Numbered from the stretch's first letter, positions 51,329 to 60,801 are shown. The stretch is DNA of 64,000 nt from Lachnospiraceae bacterium (GCA_017427415.1 JAFRSU010000062.1:1-64000), one strand, 5' to 3'. Notes: generated by a model not told the origin, from the letters alone. Numbers and translations: made by a program.

Positions 51329-52732
51329 ATGTTAAAAAAACTTGGCGAAAACAAAGTTAATATAGAAAGTGCCATAGTAAAAATGGGAGACGCACAGTTT
51401 CCATCCCCTTTTGCCGGGGGACTGGAATATTCCTCGCCTGCCAGAGGGACATGGAACATAGTGCATACCGGTATGCTGGTGCCGGAAGCACATGAGATAT
51501 TTGTCTGTGCGGCAAGCTGCTTAAGGGGCGTAGTGCTCACCGCGGCTGAGATGAATGCGATGGACCGTTTCTCAACCGTAGAGGTGAAGGAGAACAACCT
51601 GCTTGAGGGGAACTTGGAGGAGCTGTTGATAGACGGTGTGACGGATATCATCAATAAGCTTCCTAAAACTCCGCCGGCAGTGCTTGTATATACAAGCTGT
51701 GTGCATCATTTTACGGGCTGTGACTGGAACGTGATGTTCGGTACTTTAAGGGAACGTTTTCCGGATATAGACTTCGTGGACTGTTACATGAATCCCACGC
51801 TCAGAAAGAGCGGGCTTACACCTGACCAGATCATGAGAAGGCAGCTGTATGCACTGCTTAAGCCCTGCAGCATCAACCCTAACTCTGCAGCCATCATAGG
51901 AAACGACTTACCTACGGATAGGAATTCCGACCTCATAAAGATGCTTGAGGCATACGGTATAAAAATACACGAGATCACATCATGTAAAACCTATGCAGAA
52001 TATCAGCAGATGGCTGAGAGTAGCATATATATAAGCTACTATCCTGCAGCAAAAGCAGGCGGTGAAGAACTGGCCAAAAGACTGGGCGGGAAGCACCTGT
52101 ACCTGCCTTACAGCTGGGATTATGATGAGATAGATGAGACCTTGAAAACACTTACGGCTGTATGCGAGGATATGGTAAAGGACTCCGAAACTATAGCCGG
52201 TGAGAATAGCCGGAGCTCAGAGAATACAATTGATAAGTTCTTCGCACAGAAAAAAGCCGAATGCGAGAAGGCATTTAGGGAGACTTATGAGATTATCGGG
52301 GATACACCGATTGCTATCGATTATACATTCTGTCCGCGTCCGACATCTGTGGCTAAGCAGCTTTTAACTCATGGTTTTAATGTGAAGCGCATATATTTGG
52401 ACAGCTTTACCCGTGAGGAGAAGGGTGATTATGAGTTCTTAAAGGAGAATTGCCCTGACTTGGAGCTTTACGCCACGGTAAATGTGATGTCAAGATTTAT
52501 GGCTCATGATACCGGTACAGATAACGAAAAGTGGCTGGCTATAGGACAGAAGGCCGCATATTTCCTTAATACAGACTACTTTGTAAATGTAGTAGAGGGC
52601 GGCGGGATGTTCGGCTATGAGGCGGTAACGGATGGCCTGAAGCTAATACGTGAGGCTTTCCTGGAGAAAAAAGAGATGCGTAAACTGGTACAGATAAAGG
52701 GCATGGGCTGCGGCAGCTGCGGGCTCGGGTGA
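51329..52732 (+). CDS. Nitrogenase component 1-like protein (NifD-like)
   Basis: The 467-residue protein has the NifD/NifK three-domain fold. Cysteines in iron-sulfur-cluster positions are Cys60/Cys64 (FVCAASCLRG) and Cys124 (VYTSCVHHFTGC, also Cys131). Where NifD has the FeMo-cofactor ligands Cys275 and His442, this protein has SIYISYYPAAKAGG and GGGMFGYEAVTDG, with neither residue. It ends GMGCGSCGLG, a C-terminal CxxC not present in nitrogenase. It should receive electrons from the NifH-like protein and act with the following subunit. The gene starts 13 bp after nifH-like and ends 9 bp before the second component-1 gene. Substrate unknown. Confidence 0.88.
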   Translation: MLKKLGENKVNIESAIVKMGDAQFPSPFAGGLEYSSPARGTWNIVHTGMLVPEAHEIFVCAASCLRGVVLTAAEMNAMDRFSTVEVKENNLLEGNLEELLIDGVTDIINKLPKTPPAVLVYTSCVHHFTGCDWNVMFGTLRERFPDIDFVDCYMNPTLRKSGLTPDQIMRRQLYALLKPCSINPNSAAIIGNDLPTDRNSDLIKMLEAYGIKIHEITSCKTYAEYQQMAESSIYISYYPAAKAGGEELAKRLGGKHLYLPYSWDYDEIDETLKTLTAVCEDMVKDSETIAGENSRSSENTIDKFFAQKKAECEKAFRETYEIIGDTPIAIDYTFCPRPTSVAKQLLTHGFNVKRIYLDSFTREEKGDYEFLKENCPDLELYATVNVMSRFMAHDTGTDNEKWLAIGQKAAYFLNTDYFVNVVEGGGMFGYEAVTDGLKLIREAFLEKKEMRKLVQIKGMGCGSCGLG

Positions 52733-52740
52733 GGTGAAAG

Positions 52741-53937
52741 ATGAAACAGACATCAGGTTTTATATCAACATATTCTGCTGACGCTTTTGGAGTCTGCTCT
52801 GCACTGTACGAGCTGGGAGGCCTCATAGTCATGCATGATGCATCGGGCTGCAACTCTACATATACTACGCATGATGAACCTCGATGGTATGACATGGACA
52901 GCATGGTATATATATCGGGGCTCACTGAGATAGAAGCCATCATGGGAGATGACAGTCGGCTGATAGATGATATCGTGAATGCAGCCGCAGAGCTTCATCC
53001 CCGATTCATAGCTATAGTAGGGACCACCATTCCCGCCATGACGGGTTTTGATGCCGATGCTGCTGCAAGGGTGGTTGAGAGCAGGACAGGTATAAAGACG
53101 TATGGCTTTAAGACCACCGGTATGAGGTCATATGTGCACGGAGTATCGGAGGCGTTCCTGGCACTTACCGATATAGTGGCGGAAAATTATAGATTAAAGC
53201 AGACAATGAGTGAAGAATCAGGAGACACACTCGAAGCAGATATAAAAGCAGGTTCCGGGACAGGTAATGAGAAATCCGTAAATATTATAGGTCTTACTCC
53301 TCTTGATTTCTCAATAAACGGAAGTGATAAAGCCATAAAGGCATATTATGAAGCAAAAGGATATAAAGTTATCTCTACCTGGGCTATGGGAAGCAGTATG
53401 GAAGAGATACTTGAGGCTCCAAAAGCAGGACTTAATATAGTGGTATCCGAAGCCGGCATAAGTGCCGCTAAAAAGATGAAGGAAGAGTTTGGTCTACCTA
53501 TTAAGGTAGGGATACCGGTAGGTGGAGAGGATATTGATATTTCAAATCTTTTTGGTGCGGAAGTTGACTTAAGCAGATCAGAGACAGTCTCTACTCCGGT
53601 TAAAGAGAGTTACAGTGACTGCGACTGTATCATAATAGGAGAAGCGGTAAGCTCATACTCTTTAGCAGAGTACCTTAAGCAAAAAACAGGGCGTAATATC
53701 GGAGTGATAGTATCAACCGACCTCGACGAGGATGGGATAGCGGATGCACTTTTAACAGCTCCCGATGCTTGTACGGTCATAGCCGATCCGCTGTTTAAGC
53801 CGCTGTTAAAAAATAAAAAGCTGATAAGGCTTCCGCATGAAGCGTTTTCCGGAAGGCTGTACAGGGATGAGATACCGGATATTATAACCGATATTAGATG
53901 GCTGGATGAATGTACAGGAGTAATCGCACGGATTTAA
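52741..53937 (+). CDS. Nitrogenase component 1-like protein (NifK-like)
   Basis: The 398-residue protein has Cys19 (AFGVCSALYELGG) and Cys37 (HDASGCNSTY) where component-1 proteins hold shared cluster ligands. The third expected cysteine (TTC motif) is replaced: the segment reads IVGTTIPAMTGFD. A Rossmann-type second half follows (NIIGLTPLDFSING, GYKVISTWAMGSS, INIVVSEAGI-like). It is shorter than NifK. With the upstream NifD-like gene it likely forms a hetero-oligomer carrying an incomplete or modified P-cluster-like centre. GAGGTGAAAG precedes ATG 52741. A family B repeat separates it from the lipoprotein gene. Confidence 0.85.
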   Translation: MKQTSGFISTYSADAFGVCSALYELGGLIVMHDASGCNSTYTTHDEPRWYDMDSMVYISGLTEIEAIMGDDSRLIDDIVNAAAELHPRFIAIVGTTIPAMTGFDADAAARVVESRTGIKTYGFKTTGMRSYVHGVSEAFLALTDIVAENYRLKQTMSEESGDTLEADIKAGSGTGNEKSVNIIGLTPLDFSINGSDKAIKAYYEAKGYKVISTWAMGSSMEEILEAPKAGLNIVVSEAGISAAKKMKEEFGLPIKVGIPVGGEDIDISNLFGAEVDLSRSETVSTPVKESYSDCDCIIIGEAVSSYSLAEYLKQKTGRNIGVIVSTDLDEDGIADALLTAPDACTVIADPLFKPLLKNKKLIRLPHEAFSGRLYRDEIPDIITDIRWLDECTGVIARI

Positions 53938-53943
53938 AGGTTG

Positions 53944-53994
53944 ACCACCTCATCCGGCACTTCGTGCCACCTTCCCCTCAAGGGGAAGGCTAAA
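53944..53994. repeat. Dispersed repeat family B, short copy
   Basis: Reads ACCACCTCATCCGGCACTTC then GTGCC and CCTTCCCCTCAAGGGGAAGG. It has two small hairpins (GGCACTTCGTGCC; CCTTCCCCTCAAGGGGAAGG). It may double as a terminator between the nitrogenase-like genes and the binding-protein gene. Confidence 0.75.
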
Positions 53995-54026
53995 ACTTGT
54001 ATAATAAAGGAAAGGAAGTATATAAA

Positions 54027-55256
54027 ATGAAAAAAGTAATTGCACTAATCTTAAGCTTGGCTCTTTGCTTTGGAGCCGTGGCATGTTCTTCCGATAACAA
54101 GGAAGAGAGCACCAACCCCACAGGGGCTGCAACAAACGACACCAACACAACCAAGGATGACAACACTACCGGTACGCCGGATGCAACAACACCTGCACCC
54201 GATGTAACAGCCGATCCTAACGGTACACACATCGTGACCGATCATGCCGGCAACCAGGTAGAAGTACCAAACAAGGTTGAGCGTGTAGTCGTAGCAGATA
54301 TCTATCCTATGGCTTCTGTACTTGCGGTATTCTTTGATTCTGCAGATAAGATCGTAGGTATGGCACCTCCCTGTATGAGTGCAGCAAAGAACGGCCTCTT
54401 GGGTGAGCTTTATCCTGCTATCCTTAACGCACAGACCAACTTCATAGACGGTACCAATGTTAATATCGAGGAACTTTTAAAACTGAACCCTGATGTTGTA
54501 TTTTACAGTGCAGGCAGCAAGGAAGAGGGAGAAGCATATAAGAACGCAGGTATCCCCGCTATAGGTATATCCCCCGGAAAGTGGGGCTATGATGCCATAG
54601 AGACACTTAATCAGTGGATAGATACCTTGGTACAGATATTCCCCGATAATGATAAGTCAAAGGTAGTAAGAGAGTACTCCGAGAAAACTTACAAGATGGT
54701 ACAGGAAAGAGTGGCAGGTTTAAGCGATGCAGATAAAGTAAAGGCATTTTTCCTGTTCCAGTATTCCGATTCAAATATCATGACCAGCGGCAAGAAGTTC
54801 TTCGGACAGTGGTGGTGTGATGCCATCGGAGCCAAGAATGCGGCAGAAGAGCTTGAGAAGGATAACTCCGTGGCAGTCAACATGGAACAGATATATGCAT
54901 GGAATCCCGAGCTGATATTCATCACCAATTTTAATACAGCTAAGCCTGACGACTTATATAACAACACTGTCGGAAGCTACGACTGGAGTGAGATAGACGC
55001 TGTAAAGAACAAACAGGTTTATAAGATGCCTCTCGGTATGTACAGAAGTTATACCTGTGGAGTTGATACACCCGTTACTCTGCTCTGGCTTGCAAAGACA
55101 GCATATCCTTCGCTTTTTGAGGATATAGATATTACCGCGGAGACAAAGACATATTACAAGGAAGTATTCGGGATCACCCTTACCGATGAACAGGCAAACA
55201 AGATATTCTCACCCGTATCCGCAGCAGGCACAGGCTTTGCAGGAAATGGGAAGTGA
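54027..55256 (+). CDS. Metal-chelate/cobalamin-type ABC substrate-binding lipoprotein
   Basis: ATG 54027 follows AAAGGAAG. The signal ends in a lipobox (AVAC, Cys20). A Thr/Asn/Asp-rich linker (about 22-65) precedes a two-lobed FepB/BtuF-type domain: HIVTDHAGNQVEVPNKVERVVV opening, LLKLNPDVVFYSAG, and IYAWNPELIFITNF. It should capture an iron-siderophore, haem, corrinoid or similar chelate for the FecCD-type permease encoded 4.3 kb upstream. A TATAAT at 54000-54005 could be a local -10. Placement downstream of the nitrogenase-like genes links the reductase to the imported chelate. Confidence 0.92.
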   Translation: MKKVIALILSLALCFGAVACSSDNKEESTNPTGAATNDTNTTKDDNTTGTPDATTPAPDVTADPNGTHIVTDHAGNQVEVPNKVERVVVADIYPMASVLAVFFDSADKIVGMAPPCMSAAKNGLLGELYPAILNAQTNFIDGTNVNIEELLKLNPDVVFYSAGSKEEGEAYKNAGIPAIGISPGKWGYDAIETLNQWIDTLVQIFPDNDKSKVVREYSEKTYKMVQERVAGLSDADKVKAFFLFQYSDSNIMTSGKKFFGQWWCDAIGAKNAAEELEKDNSVAVNMEQIYAWNPELIFITNFNTAKPDDLYNNTVGSYDWSEIDAVKNKQVYKMPLGMYRSYTCGVDTPVTLLWLAKTAYPSLFEDIDITAETKTYYKEVFGITLTDEQANKIFSPVSAAGTGFAGNGK

Positions 55257-55276
55257 TCGAATAGAAAGGAGCGGAC

Positions 55277-56611
55277 ATGGGATTAAATGACACAGTAAGT
55301 GCGGACAGAACGCACATAGCATTTTTCGGCAAAAGAAATGCGGGAAAATCAAGCCTGGTGAATGCGGTAACGGATCAGCAGATGGCGATAGTTTCGGATG
55401 TGATGGGAACGACCACGGATCCTGTGTACAAGTCCATGGAACTGCTACCTTTAGGTCCTGTCATGATCATAGACACTCCCGGCTATGATGACGAGGGAGA
55501 GCTTGGAAAACAGAGAGTACTGCGTACCTTGCAGGTTATGAACAAGACCGATATAGGGATATTGGTCACAGATGACAGTACAGGGCTCACGGAAGATGAT
55601 GTAAAGATATGTGATACTTTAGGAAAGAAAAATGTACCCTATGTGGTGGTGCTTAATAAATCTGATCTGACACCTCATCCGGCTGCTACGCAGCCACCTT
55701 CCCTTCGCCAGGGAGGGCATCCCAACACTTCGTGTTGCGATATATCCCCTCAAGGGGAAGGCTTGAGAGACAGGAGCAACCCTGCAGACGATGTCGATAT
55801 GTCTATACGGAATGCAGAGACTGCACTTTCTTCTGTGTCCGCCAAGCCTGCCGGTATAATCAGGGTATCCGCTCTTAAAAAGACAAACATATGGGAATTA
55901 AAAGAGCTTATAGCCTCAGTTAAACCCAACGTGTCAAACAGAAGACTGGTGGCTGATCTTATAGCACCTTCCGACATGCTGGTACTTGTTATGCCCCAGG
56001 ATGAGTCCGCACCTAAGGGAAGGCTGATACTTCCCCAGGTGCAGATGATAAGGGATATCATAGACGAGCATGCCATGGCTCTGTGCGTACAGCCGGAAGA
56101 AGTAAAGGCGGCTTTAGAGAGCTTAAAACAGCCTCCCAAGCTTGTAATTACCGACAGCCAGGCATTTAAGAAGGTAGCGGCAGATGTACCTGATGAGGTA
56201 ATGCTTACGTCTTTCTCTATACTTCTTGCACGTTATAAGGGTTATCTTGACAGTGCCCTTAAGGGTATAAATGCGATAAAGACCCTGACACCCGAAGACA
56301 GGGTGCTTATAGCCGAGGGCTGCACGCATCACCGCCAGTGTAATGACATAGGTACCGTGAAGATACCTAACGGCTTAAGGAATAGGCTCGGGTTTGATGT
56401 GAAGTTCGATACGGTATCGGGGAATGAGTTCCCGCTTGAGCTTGATAAGTACAAGGCAGTGATCCATTGCGGAGGCTGTATGCTGAACGAGCGAGAAATA
56501 TCGAGCCGTATAAAGAGCGCAGAGGACCAGGGAGTGCCGGTCACCAATTACGGGATACTCCTTGCATGGCTGCAGGGGATACTTGACAGATCGATACGAT
56601 GTCTGATATAA
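55277..56611 (+). CDS. hydF: [FeFe]-hydrogenase maturation GTPase HydF with in-frame repeat insertion
   Basis: HydF is the scaffold on which the H-cluster [2Fe] subcluster is built. The 444 residues include a GTPase domain (G1 GKRNAGKSS 18-26, G3 DTPGYDD, G4 LNKSDL, G5 SAL), a dimerisation domain and a C-terminal [4Fe-4S] domain with CTHHRQ and HCGGC ligands. Between G4 and G5, residues about 131-164 are encoded by a family B intergenic repeat (55670-55768); the insert is Pro/Gln/Gly-rich (HPAATQPPSLRQGG) and keeps the frame. hydE and hydG are not in the window. GAAAGGAG precedes ATG 55277. Confidence 0.92.
   Translation: MGLNDTVSADRTHIAFFGKRNAGKSSLVNAVTDQQMAIVSDVMGTTTDPVYKSMELLPLGPVMIIDTPGYDDEGELGKQRVLRTLQVMNKTDIGILVTDDSTGLTEDDVKICDTLGKKNVPYVVVLNKSDLTPHPAATQPPSLRQGGHPNTSCCDISPQGEGLRDRSNPADDVDMSIRNAETALSSVSAKPAGIIRVSALKKTNIWELKELIASVKPNVSNRRLVADLIAPSDMLVLVMPQDESAPKGRLILPQVQMIRDIIDEHAMALCVQPEEVKAALESLKQPPKLVITDSQAFKKVAADVPDEVMLTSFSILLARYKGYLDSALKGINAIKTLTPEDRVLIAEGCTHHRQCNDIGTVKIPNGLRNRLGFDVKFDTVSGNEFPLELDKYKAVIHCGGCMLNEREISSRIKSAEDQGVPVTNYGILLAWLQGILDRSIRCLI
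55670..55768 (+). repeat. Dispersed repeat family B inside the hydF coding sequence
   Basis: ACACCTCATCCGGCTGCTAC through CCCTCAAGGGGAAGGCTTGA aligns with the reverse complement of the 39127-39253 element, lacking that copy's central TCGAA palindrome. The insertion is read through in frame between the G4 and G5 motifs of the GTPase domain. Confidence 0.8.
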
Positions 56612-56634
56612 AGATGATAAAGGTTTAAATGATT

Positions 56635-56740
56635 GTCATTCTGAGCGTAGCAAAGAATCTTGTGGTTATAAAAGATCCTTCACTTCGTTCAGGATGACAA
56701 AATTGTATTCAGGATAACAAAGCTATATTCAGGATGACAT
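56635..56740. repeat. Dispersed repeat family A, inverted pair plus degenerate tail
   Basis: GTCATTCTGAGCGTAGCAAA (from 56635) faces its reverse partner ending TCAGGATGAC (56698), giving a 64-bp palindromic unit with a 9-nt centre. Two degenerate partial units (TATTCAGGATAACAA and TATTCAGGATGACAT) follow to about 56740. Confidence 0.8.
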
Positions 56741-56780
56741 AGTAATATTCGGCATGGAGAAGATTAAGGATAAGAACTTT

Positions 56781-57743
56781 ATGGATAATAACATTACAGA
56801 CAATAAAATTACAGATAAAGAAACCGACATCCTGTGTATCGGTATGGCTCTGGTGGATTCCATCATTAAGGGCTTTAATCCGGAGCCGGTATCGGCTTCC
56901 GGGTTTACTGCTGTATCGGGCACCCTGAATGTGGGCGGAGAGGCCGTAAACGAGGCTGTGGCAGCAGCCAAGCTCGGCATGCGTACAGGCATACTCTGCA
57001 CTTTGGGTACTGACCCCGCAGGAGATATGATAGTGGATTATCTGAAAAAGAACGGAGCGGATACCTCCGGAGTGATACGTGATGCGGAGCATGCAACTCC
57101 CGTTACCACCATGTTCGTAAATGATGACGGTACCAGGAAATCCATAACCAATCAGGCTCATCGTTATAATTTCCATCCTGAAAAATATTTGGATGAGATA
57201 GTAAAAGCCCGTGCCATAATACTGGGTTCACTTTTCAGGGCTCCGTTTGATGACCCGGCGATCATTCATGAAGTGGTTACAGGGGCTAAGAAAGCGGGAG
57301 TCCTGGTTATCGCGGACACTAAGCTTCCTAACTTTGTAAAACTCACACTTGATGACATAAAAAATACCTTGCCGGAACTCGATTTTATCACTCCCAATGA
57401 GGATGAAGCAAAATATTTTACCGGAAAAACTGAACCTGAAGATATGGCTGATGTATTCTTAGGATACGGTGTAAAGAATGTGATCATAAAGCTGGGGTCA
57501 AAGGGCTGTCTGTTTAAAAACAGCGAAAAGACGATAAAGATTCCCCCTTTAAAGATAGATGCTGTGGATGCTACCGGTGCGGGAGATAATTTCGTGGCCG
57601 GACTTACCACGGAAATTTTAAACGGAAAACCGATAGAAGAAGCGTTAAAATTTGCAAATGCCTGCGGAGCTATCTGCACAACGGCAGTAGGCGCAGGCAC
57701 TGCATTAAAAGATTATGGTCAGGTATTAAAGTCTCTTCTTTAA
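56781..57743 (+). CDS. PfkB-family sugar kinase
   Basis: The protein (about 320 residues from ATG 56781, chosen for AAGGA upstream; ATG 56754 is in frame but has no ribosome site) is a ribokinase-fold kinase. The PfkB signatures are [15 protein letters not shown] near the N-terminus and the catalytic [13 protein letters not shown] (anion hole and base Asp). It phosphorylates a sugar such as 2-keto-3-deoxygluconate, fructose or ribose; the specificity is not readable. Its last 18 bp overlap the 3' end of pgi on the other strand. Confidence 0.88.
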   Translation: MDNNITDNKITDKETDILCIGMALVDSIIKGFNPEPVSASGFTAVSGTLNVGGEAVNEAVAAAKLGMRTGILCTLGTDPAGDMIVDYLKKNGADTSGVIRDAEHATPVTTMFVNDDGTRKSITNQAHRYNFHPEKYLDEIVKARAIILGSLFRAPFDDPAIIHEVVTGAKKAGVLVIADTKLPNFVKLTLDDIKNTLPELDFITPNEDEAKYFTGKTEPEDMADVFLGYGVKNVIIKLGSKGCLFKNSEKTIKIPPLKIDAVDATGAGDNFVAGLTTEILNGKPIEEALKFANACGAICTTAVGAGTALKDYGQVLKSLL

Positions 57744-59072
57744 TTCTTTGGAGAGCTCCTCGTATCCGGGCTTTCCTAAGAGAGCAAACATGTTCTTTTT
57801 GTAGCTCTCAACGCCGGGCTGGTTGAAGGGATTAACTCCTAAGAGATATCCGCTTACACCGCAGGCAAACTCAAAGAAGTAGAAGAGCTGTCCCAATGAA
57901 TACTCGGTACGGTCGGGGATATAGATTTTAAGTTGGGGTACACCGCCGTCGGTATGTGCAAGGCAGGTTCCCTTCATAGCGCTCTTGTTTACGAAGTCAA
58001 CGGTCTTTCCTGCTAAGTAGTTAAGTCCGTCAAGATCGACATCTTCTTTTTCAATAACGATATCACAGTCTGCGCCGTCAAGTTCCATTACGGTCTCAAA
58101 GAGAGTACGCTGGCCGTCCTGGATAAACTGGCCCATGGAGTGAAGGTCTGTGGTAAGGTCTACGGCTGCGGGGAAGATACCCTTCTGGTCCTTTCCTTCG
58201 CTTTCACCGTAAAGCTGCTTCCACCACTCTGCTATATAATGGAGTGCGGGCTCGTAGTTAGCAAGTATTTCTATGGATTTACCCTTGCGGAGAAGTATGT
58301 TTCTTACTGCTGCATACTTTAATGCAGGGTTCTTTTCATATTCGGCCTCTAAGCATACCTTCTTCATATCCCTTGCACCCTTCATGAGAAGGTCAAGGTC
58401 TGCACCGCTTACTGCGATGGGAAGAAGACCTACTGCTGTAAGTACCGAGAAACGTCCGCCGATATCATCCGGTACTACGAACTCCTCATAGCCTTCCTCA
58501 TCGGCAACTTTCTTTAAAGCTCCGCGAGCCTTATCTGTGGTAGCGTAGATACGTTTAGCAGCTTCTTTTTTGCCGTACTTATCGATGAGCATCTTCTTAA
58601 ATACTCTGAATGCGATGGCGGGCTCTGTGGTGGTGCCTGATTTGCTGATCATATTGATGGAGAAATCACGATCACCGATCACATCCTTTAAGTGAGCCAT
58701 ATACTGTGTGCTGATGCTGTTGCCTACATAGTATATCTCGGGAGTCTTGCGCTGCTCCTTTGAAATATTGTTATAAAAGCTGTGGCGTAAGAAATCGATG
58801 GCTGCACGTGCACCTAAGTATGAACCGCCGATACCGATCACGAGAAGTACATCGGAATCAGACCGGATCTTTTCGGCAGCTTTCTTGATGCGTGCAAATT
58901 CTGCTTTGTTGTACTTGGAGGGAAGCTCTATCCATCCTAAGAAATCGTTTCCTGCTCCTGTCTTTGTTACGAGCTCTTCCTTAGCTGTAAGTACGAGCTT
59001 TTCCATGTTTTTGATCTCATCCGCGCTGATAAATGTTTTTGCTGCGGAATCATCAAAGAGTACTTTTTTCAT
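57726..59072 (-). CDS. pgi: Glucose-6-phosphate isomerase
   Basis: Pgi interconverts glucose-6- and fructose-6-phosphate in glycolysis. The start at 59072 follows AGGAGGATAT and gives 448 residues, typical of the Gram-positive form. Signatures are [37 protein letters not shown] and [14 protein letters not shown]. It is the last gene of a minus-strand group and meets the PfkB kinase gene tail to tail with an 18-bp overlap. Confidence 0.96.
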   Translation of the reverse strand: MKKVLFDDSAAKTFISADEIKNMEKLVLTAKEELVTKTGAGNDFLGWIELPSKYNKAEFARIKKAAEKIRSDSDVLLVIGIGGSYLGARAAIDFLRHSFYNNISKEQRKTPEIYYVGNSISTQYMAHLKDVIGDRDFSINMISKSGTTTEPAIAFRVFKKMLIDKYGKKEAAKRIYATTDKARGALKKVADEEGYEEFVVPDDIGGRFSVLTAVGLLPIAVSGADLDLLMKGARDMKKVCLEAEYEKNPALKYAAVRNILLRKGKSIEILANYEPALHYIAEWWKQLYGESEGKDQKGIFPAAVDLTTDLHSMGQFIQDGQRTLFETVMELDGADCDIVIEKEDVDLDGLNYLAGKTVDFVNKSAMKGTCLAHTDGGVPQLKIYIPDRTEYSLGQLFYFFEFACGVSGYLLGVNPFNQPGVESYKKNMFALLGKPGYEELSKELKKRL

Positions 59073-59132
59073 ATATATCCTCCTGATAATATGAAAATCC
59101 TGTTTTATCAGGGTTCTCATTTTTAGTTCATA

Positions 59133-59456
59133 TTACTCGTCCTCGTCGCCGAACATTTCATCATAATCTTCGTTGTCCATAAGCTCATCGAATGCTTCAC
59201 TTGCTGCTTCGAATTCTTCATCATCGCCTATGTCGTCAAGGTCATAGTTGCCGTCTCCGTTGTCAATGAAACGGTAAAGGAGGAAATCTCCGTCGGGGTC
59301 ATTTTCGGGCAGCAGGGCAATATAATCTCTGTCGCCGCAGGGGAAGATGGCGATAACATCGCAGGTCATCTCGGAACCGTCCTCTAAGGTAAGGGTTACC
59401 TGGTCAAACTCCTCCTCGAACTCTTCTTCGTTTAAATTGTTGTTTTTGTCACTCAT
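59133..59456 (-). CDS. DUF1292 acidic protein
   Basis: The 107-residue protein (start 59456 after AAAGGAGG) has a DUF1292 core, VTLTLEDGSEMTCDVIAIFPCGDRDYIALLPE...FLLYRF, followed by a very acidic Asp/Glu-rich tail. The family is common in Clostridia and its role is unknown. It begins 14 bp after the foldase gene and is followed by pgi after 60 bp. Confidence 0.88.
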   Translation of the reverse strand: MSDKNNNLNEEEFEEEFDQVTLTLEDGSEMTCDVIAIFPCGDRDYIALLPENDPDGDFLLYRFIDNGDGNYDLDDIGDDEEFEAASEAFDELMDNEDYDEMFGDEDE

Positions 59457-59469
59457 GTTATTCCTCCTT

Positions 59470-60801
59470 TTATTTTGTGATCTTGTTGATGGTTGCGTTG
59501 TCAAATATTATATTTTCCGCTTTCTGGCGGATCGCTTCGAGGTTTTCATTCTCGTCTTCGGATTTTTCTTCTTCGGTAAGGGTAAGACCTTCTGCTTTTA
59601 CGATCTCATCTAAGATATGAACGTATTTTACCTGAAATTCCGACTGCTCATGTATGAACAGCTTGTACTCTTCGTCAGTAAAGCCGTATACCGACTGGAA
59701 ATACGTAGCACCGTCTATACCGTAGTACTGCTGCATCAGAAGATCATAATATTGCAGCGCGCTTTCTTCTTCATAGGCTACTTCTTCGGATATCTCTCCG
59801 GTAAACTCGGAGGACTCTATAACCTGCTTTATGAGGTCATCCTTTGCCATGGAATCGGCATATTCCTCGTTGTACTTTGCAAATTCATCCCGTGCGGCCT
59901 CTTTGTACTCCTCTATGGAAGCAAATGATGTGTTGGCAGCTACGAGCTCGTCGGTAAGCTCGGGTGTTACATATGTATATATCTCATTGATATTTACCAT
60001 GAAATTAACGGGCTTTCCGGCCAGATCGGCATTGCCGTAGTTTTCAGGGAATGAAAGGTCGAGGGATACTGAATCACCCTGCTTTTTCCCGATAAGGCCG
60101 CTTTCAAAACCGTCTATAAAGGAGTGGGATCCGATCTCAAGTTCATAGCCTGTGGCCGATCCGCCGTCAAATACTTCGCCGTCCATGGTGCCCACAAAAT
60201 CGATCAGGACGAAGTCGCCGTTCTGTACTTCGCGGTCTGTTACGGGGCTTTTTTCCTTTACGGTCGAAAGGAAATATTTAAGTTCGTTTTCTATATCGTC
60301 TTCTGTTACGGGAGGTACCTCACAGTCTGTGGTAAGTCCCTTGTAAGTGCCGAGTTTTACGGATACATTAAACTCCTTGGGAGCTATAGCCTGTGTGGGA
60401 AGGACAGTAGTACCTTCTCCATCGCCTTCGCTGCCTATAGGATCGACTTCGACTGTAACGGTCTGGTTGTTTGCGGCATCTGTATCTGCCGGAGTGGGAT
60501 TTTTATCTTTTTCATCCCTGTTTAACAACAAAACTATGAAAAGCACGAGAAGTGCTACGATCACGATACCTAATGCTATCACTACTCCGAAGAGGGTTTT
60601 ATTTCCCTGTGCGGGAGCATTGTTATCCTTTGTCTTGGGGGCTGTATCAGGGGTTTCTGATGTTGCGGAGGTCTCGACAGCTTCTTCGGCCGTTTCTGTT
60701 GCTGCATTTTCCGCAGCCTCTGTCACTTCTCCGGCAGTTTCGGTCACGCTTTCGATGGTGTCGATATCCGTGCCGGTTAAAAGTTCTTTTTCATTATCCA
60801 T
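59470..60801 (-). CDS. Membrane-anchored FKBP/trigger-factor-like foldase
   Basis: The first ~65 of 443 residues are acidic and Thr/Glu/Ala-rich, presumably cytoplasmic. A membrane helix (about 70-95) follows. The outside part carries an FKBP peptidyl-prolyl isomerase domain (about 190-275: GDFVLIDFVGTMDGEVFDGGSATGYELEIGSHSFIDGFESGLIG, the trigger-factor style core) and a helical C-terminal region like the trigger-factor chaperone arms (about 280-443). Trigger factor itself is cytoplasmic and ribosome-bound; here the ribosome-binding domain is replaced by a membrane anchor. An extracytoplasmic folding aid for secreted proteins is likely, comparable in job to PrsA. Confidence 0.85.
   Translation of the reverse strand: MDNEKELLTGTDIDTIESVTETAGEVTEAAENAATETAEEAVETSATSETPDTAPKTKDNNAPAQGNKTLFGVVIALGIVIVALLVLFIVLLLNRDEKDKNPTPADTDAANNQTVTVEVDPIGSEGDGEGTTVLPTQAIAPKEFNVSVKLGTYKGLTTDCEVPPVTEDDIENELKYFLSTVKEKSPVTDREVQNGDFVLIDFVGTMDGEVFDGGSATGYELEIGSHSFIDGFESGLIGKKQGDSVSLDLSFPENYGNADLAGKPVNFMVNINEIYTYVTPELTDELVAANTSFASIEEYKEAARDEFAKYNEEYADSMAKDDLIKQVIESSEFTGEISEEVAYEEESALQYYDLLMQQYYGIDGATYFQSVYGFTDEEYKLFIHEQSEFQVKYVHILDEIVKAEGLTLTEEEKSEDENENLEAIRQKAENIIFDNATINKITK

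Noticed and set aside
50558-53937. True nitrogenase (nifHDK)
   Set aside because: FeMo-cofactor ligands are missing, both component-1 proteins are short, one cluster cysteine is replaced, and no nifB/E/N genes adjoin.
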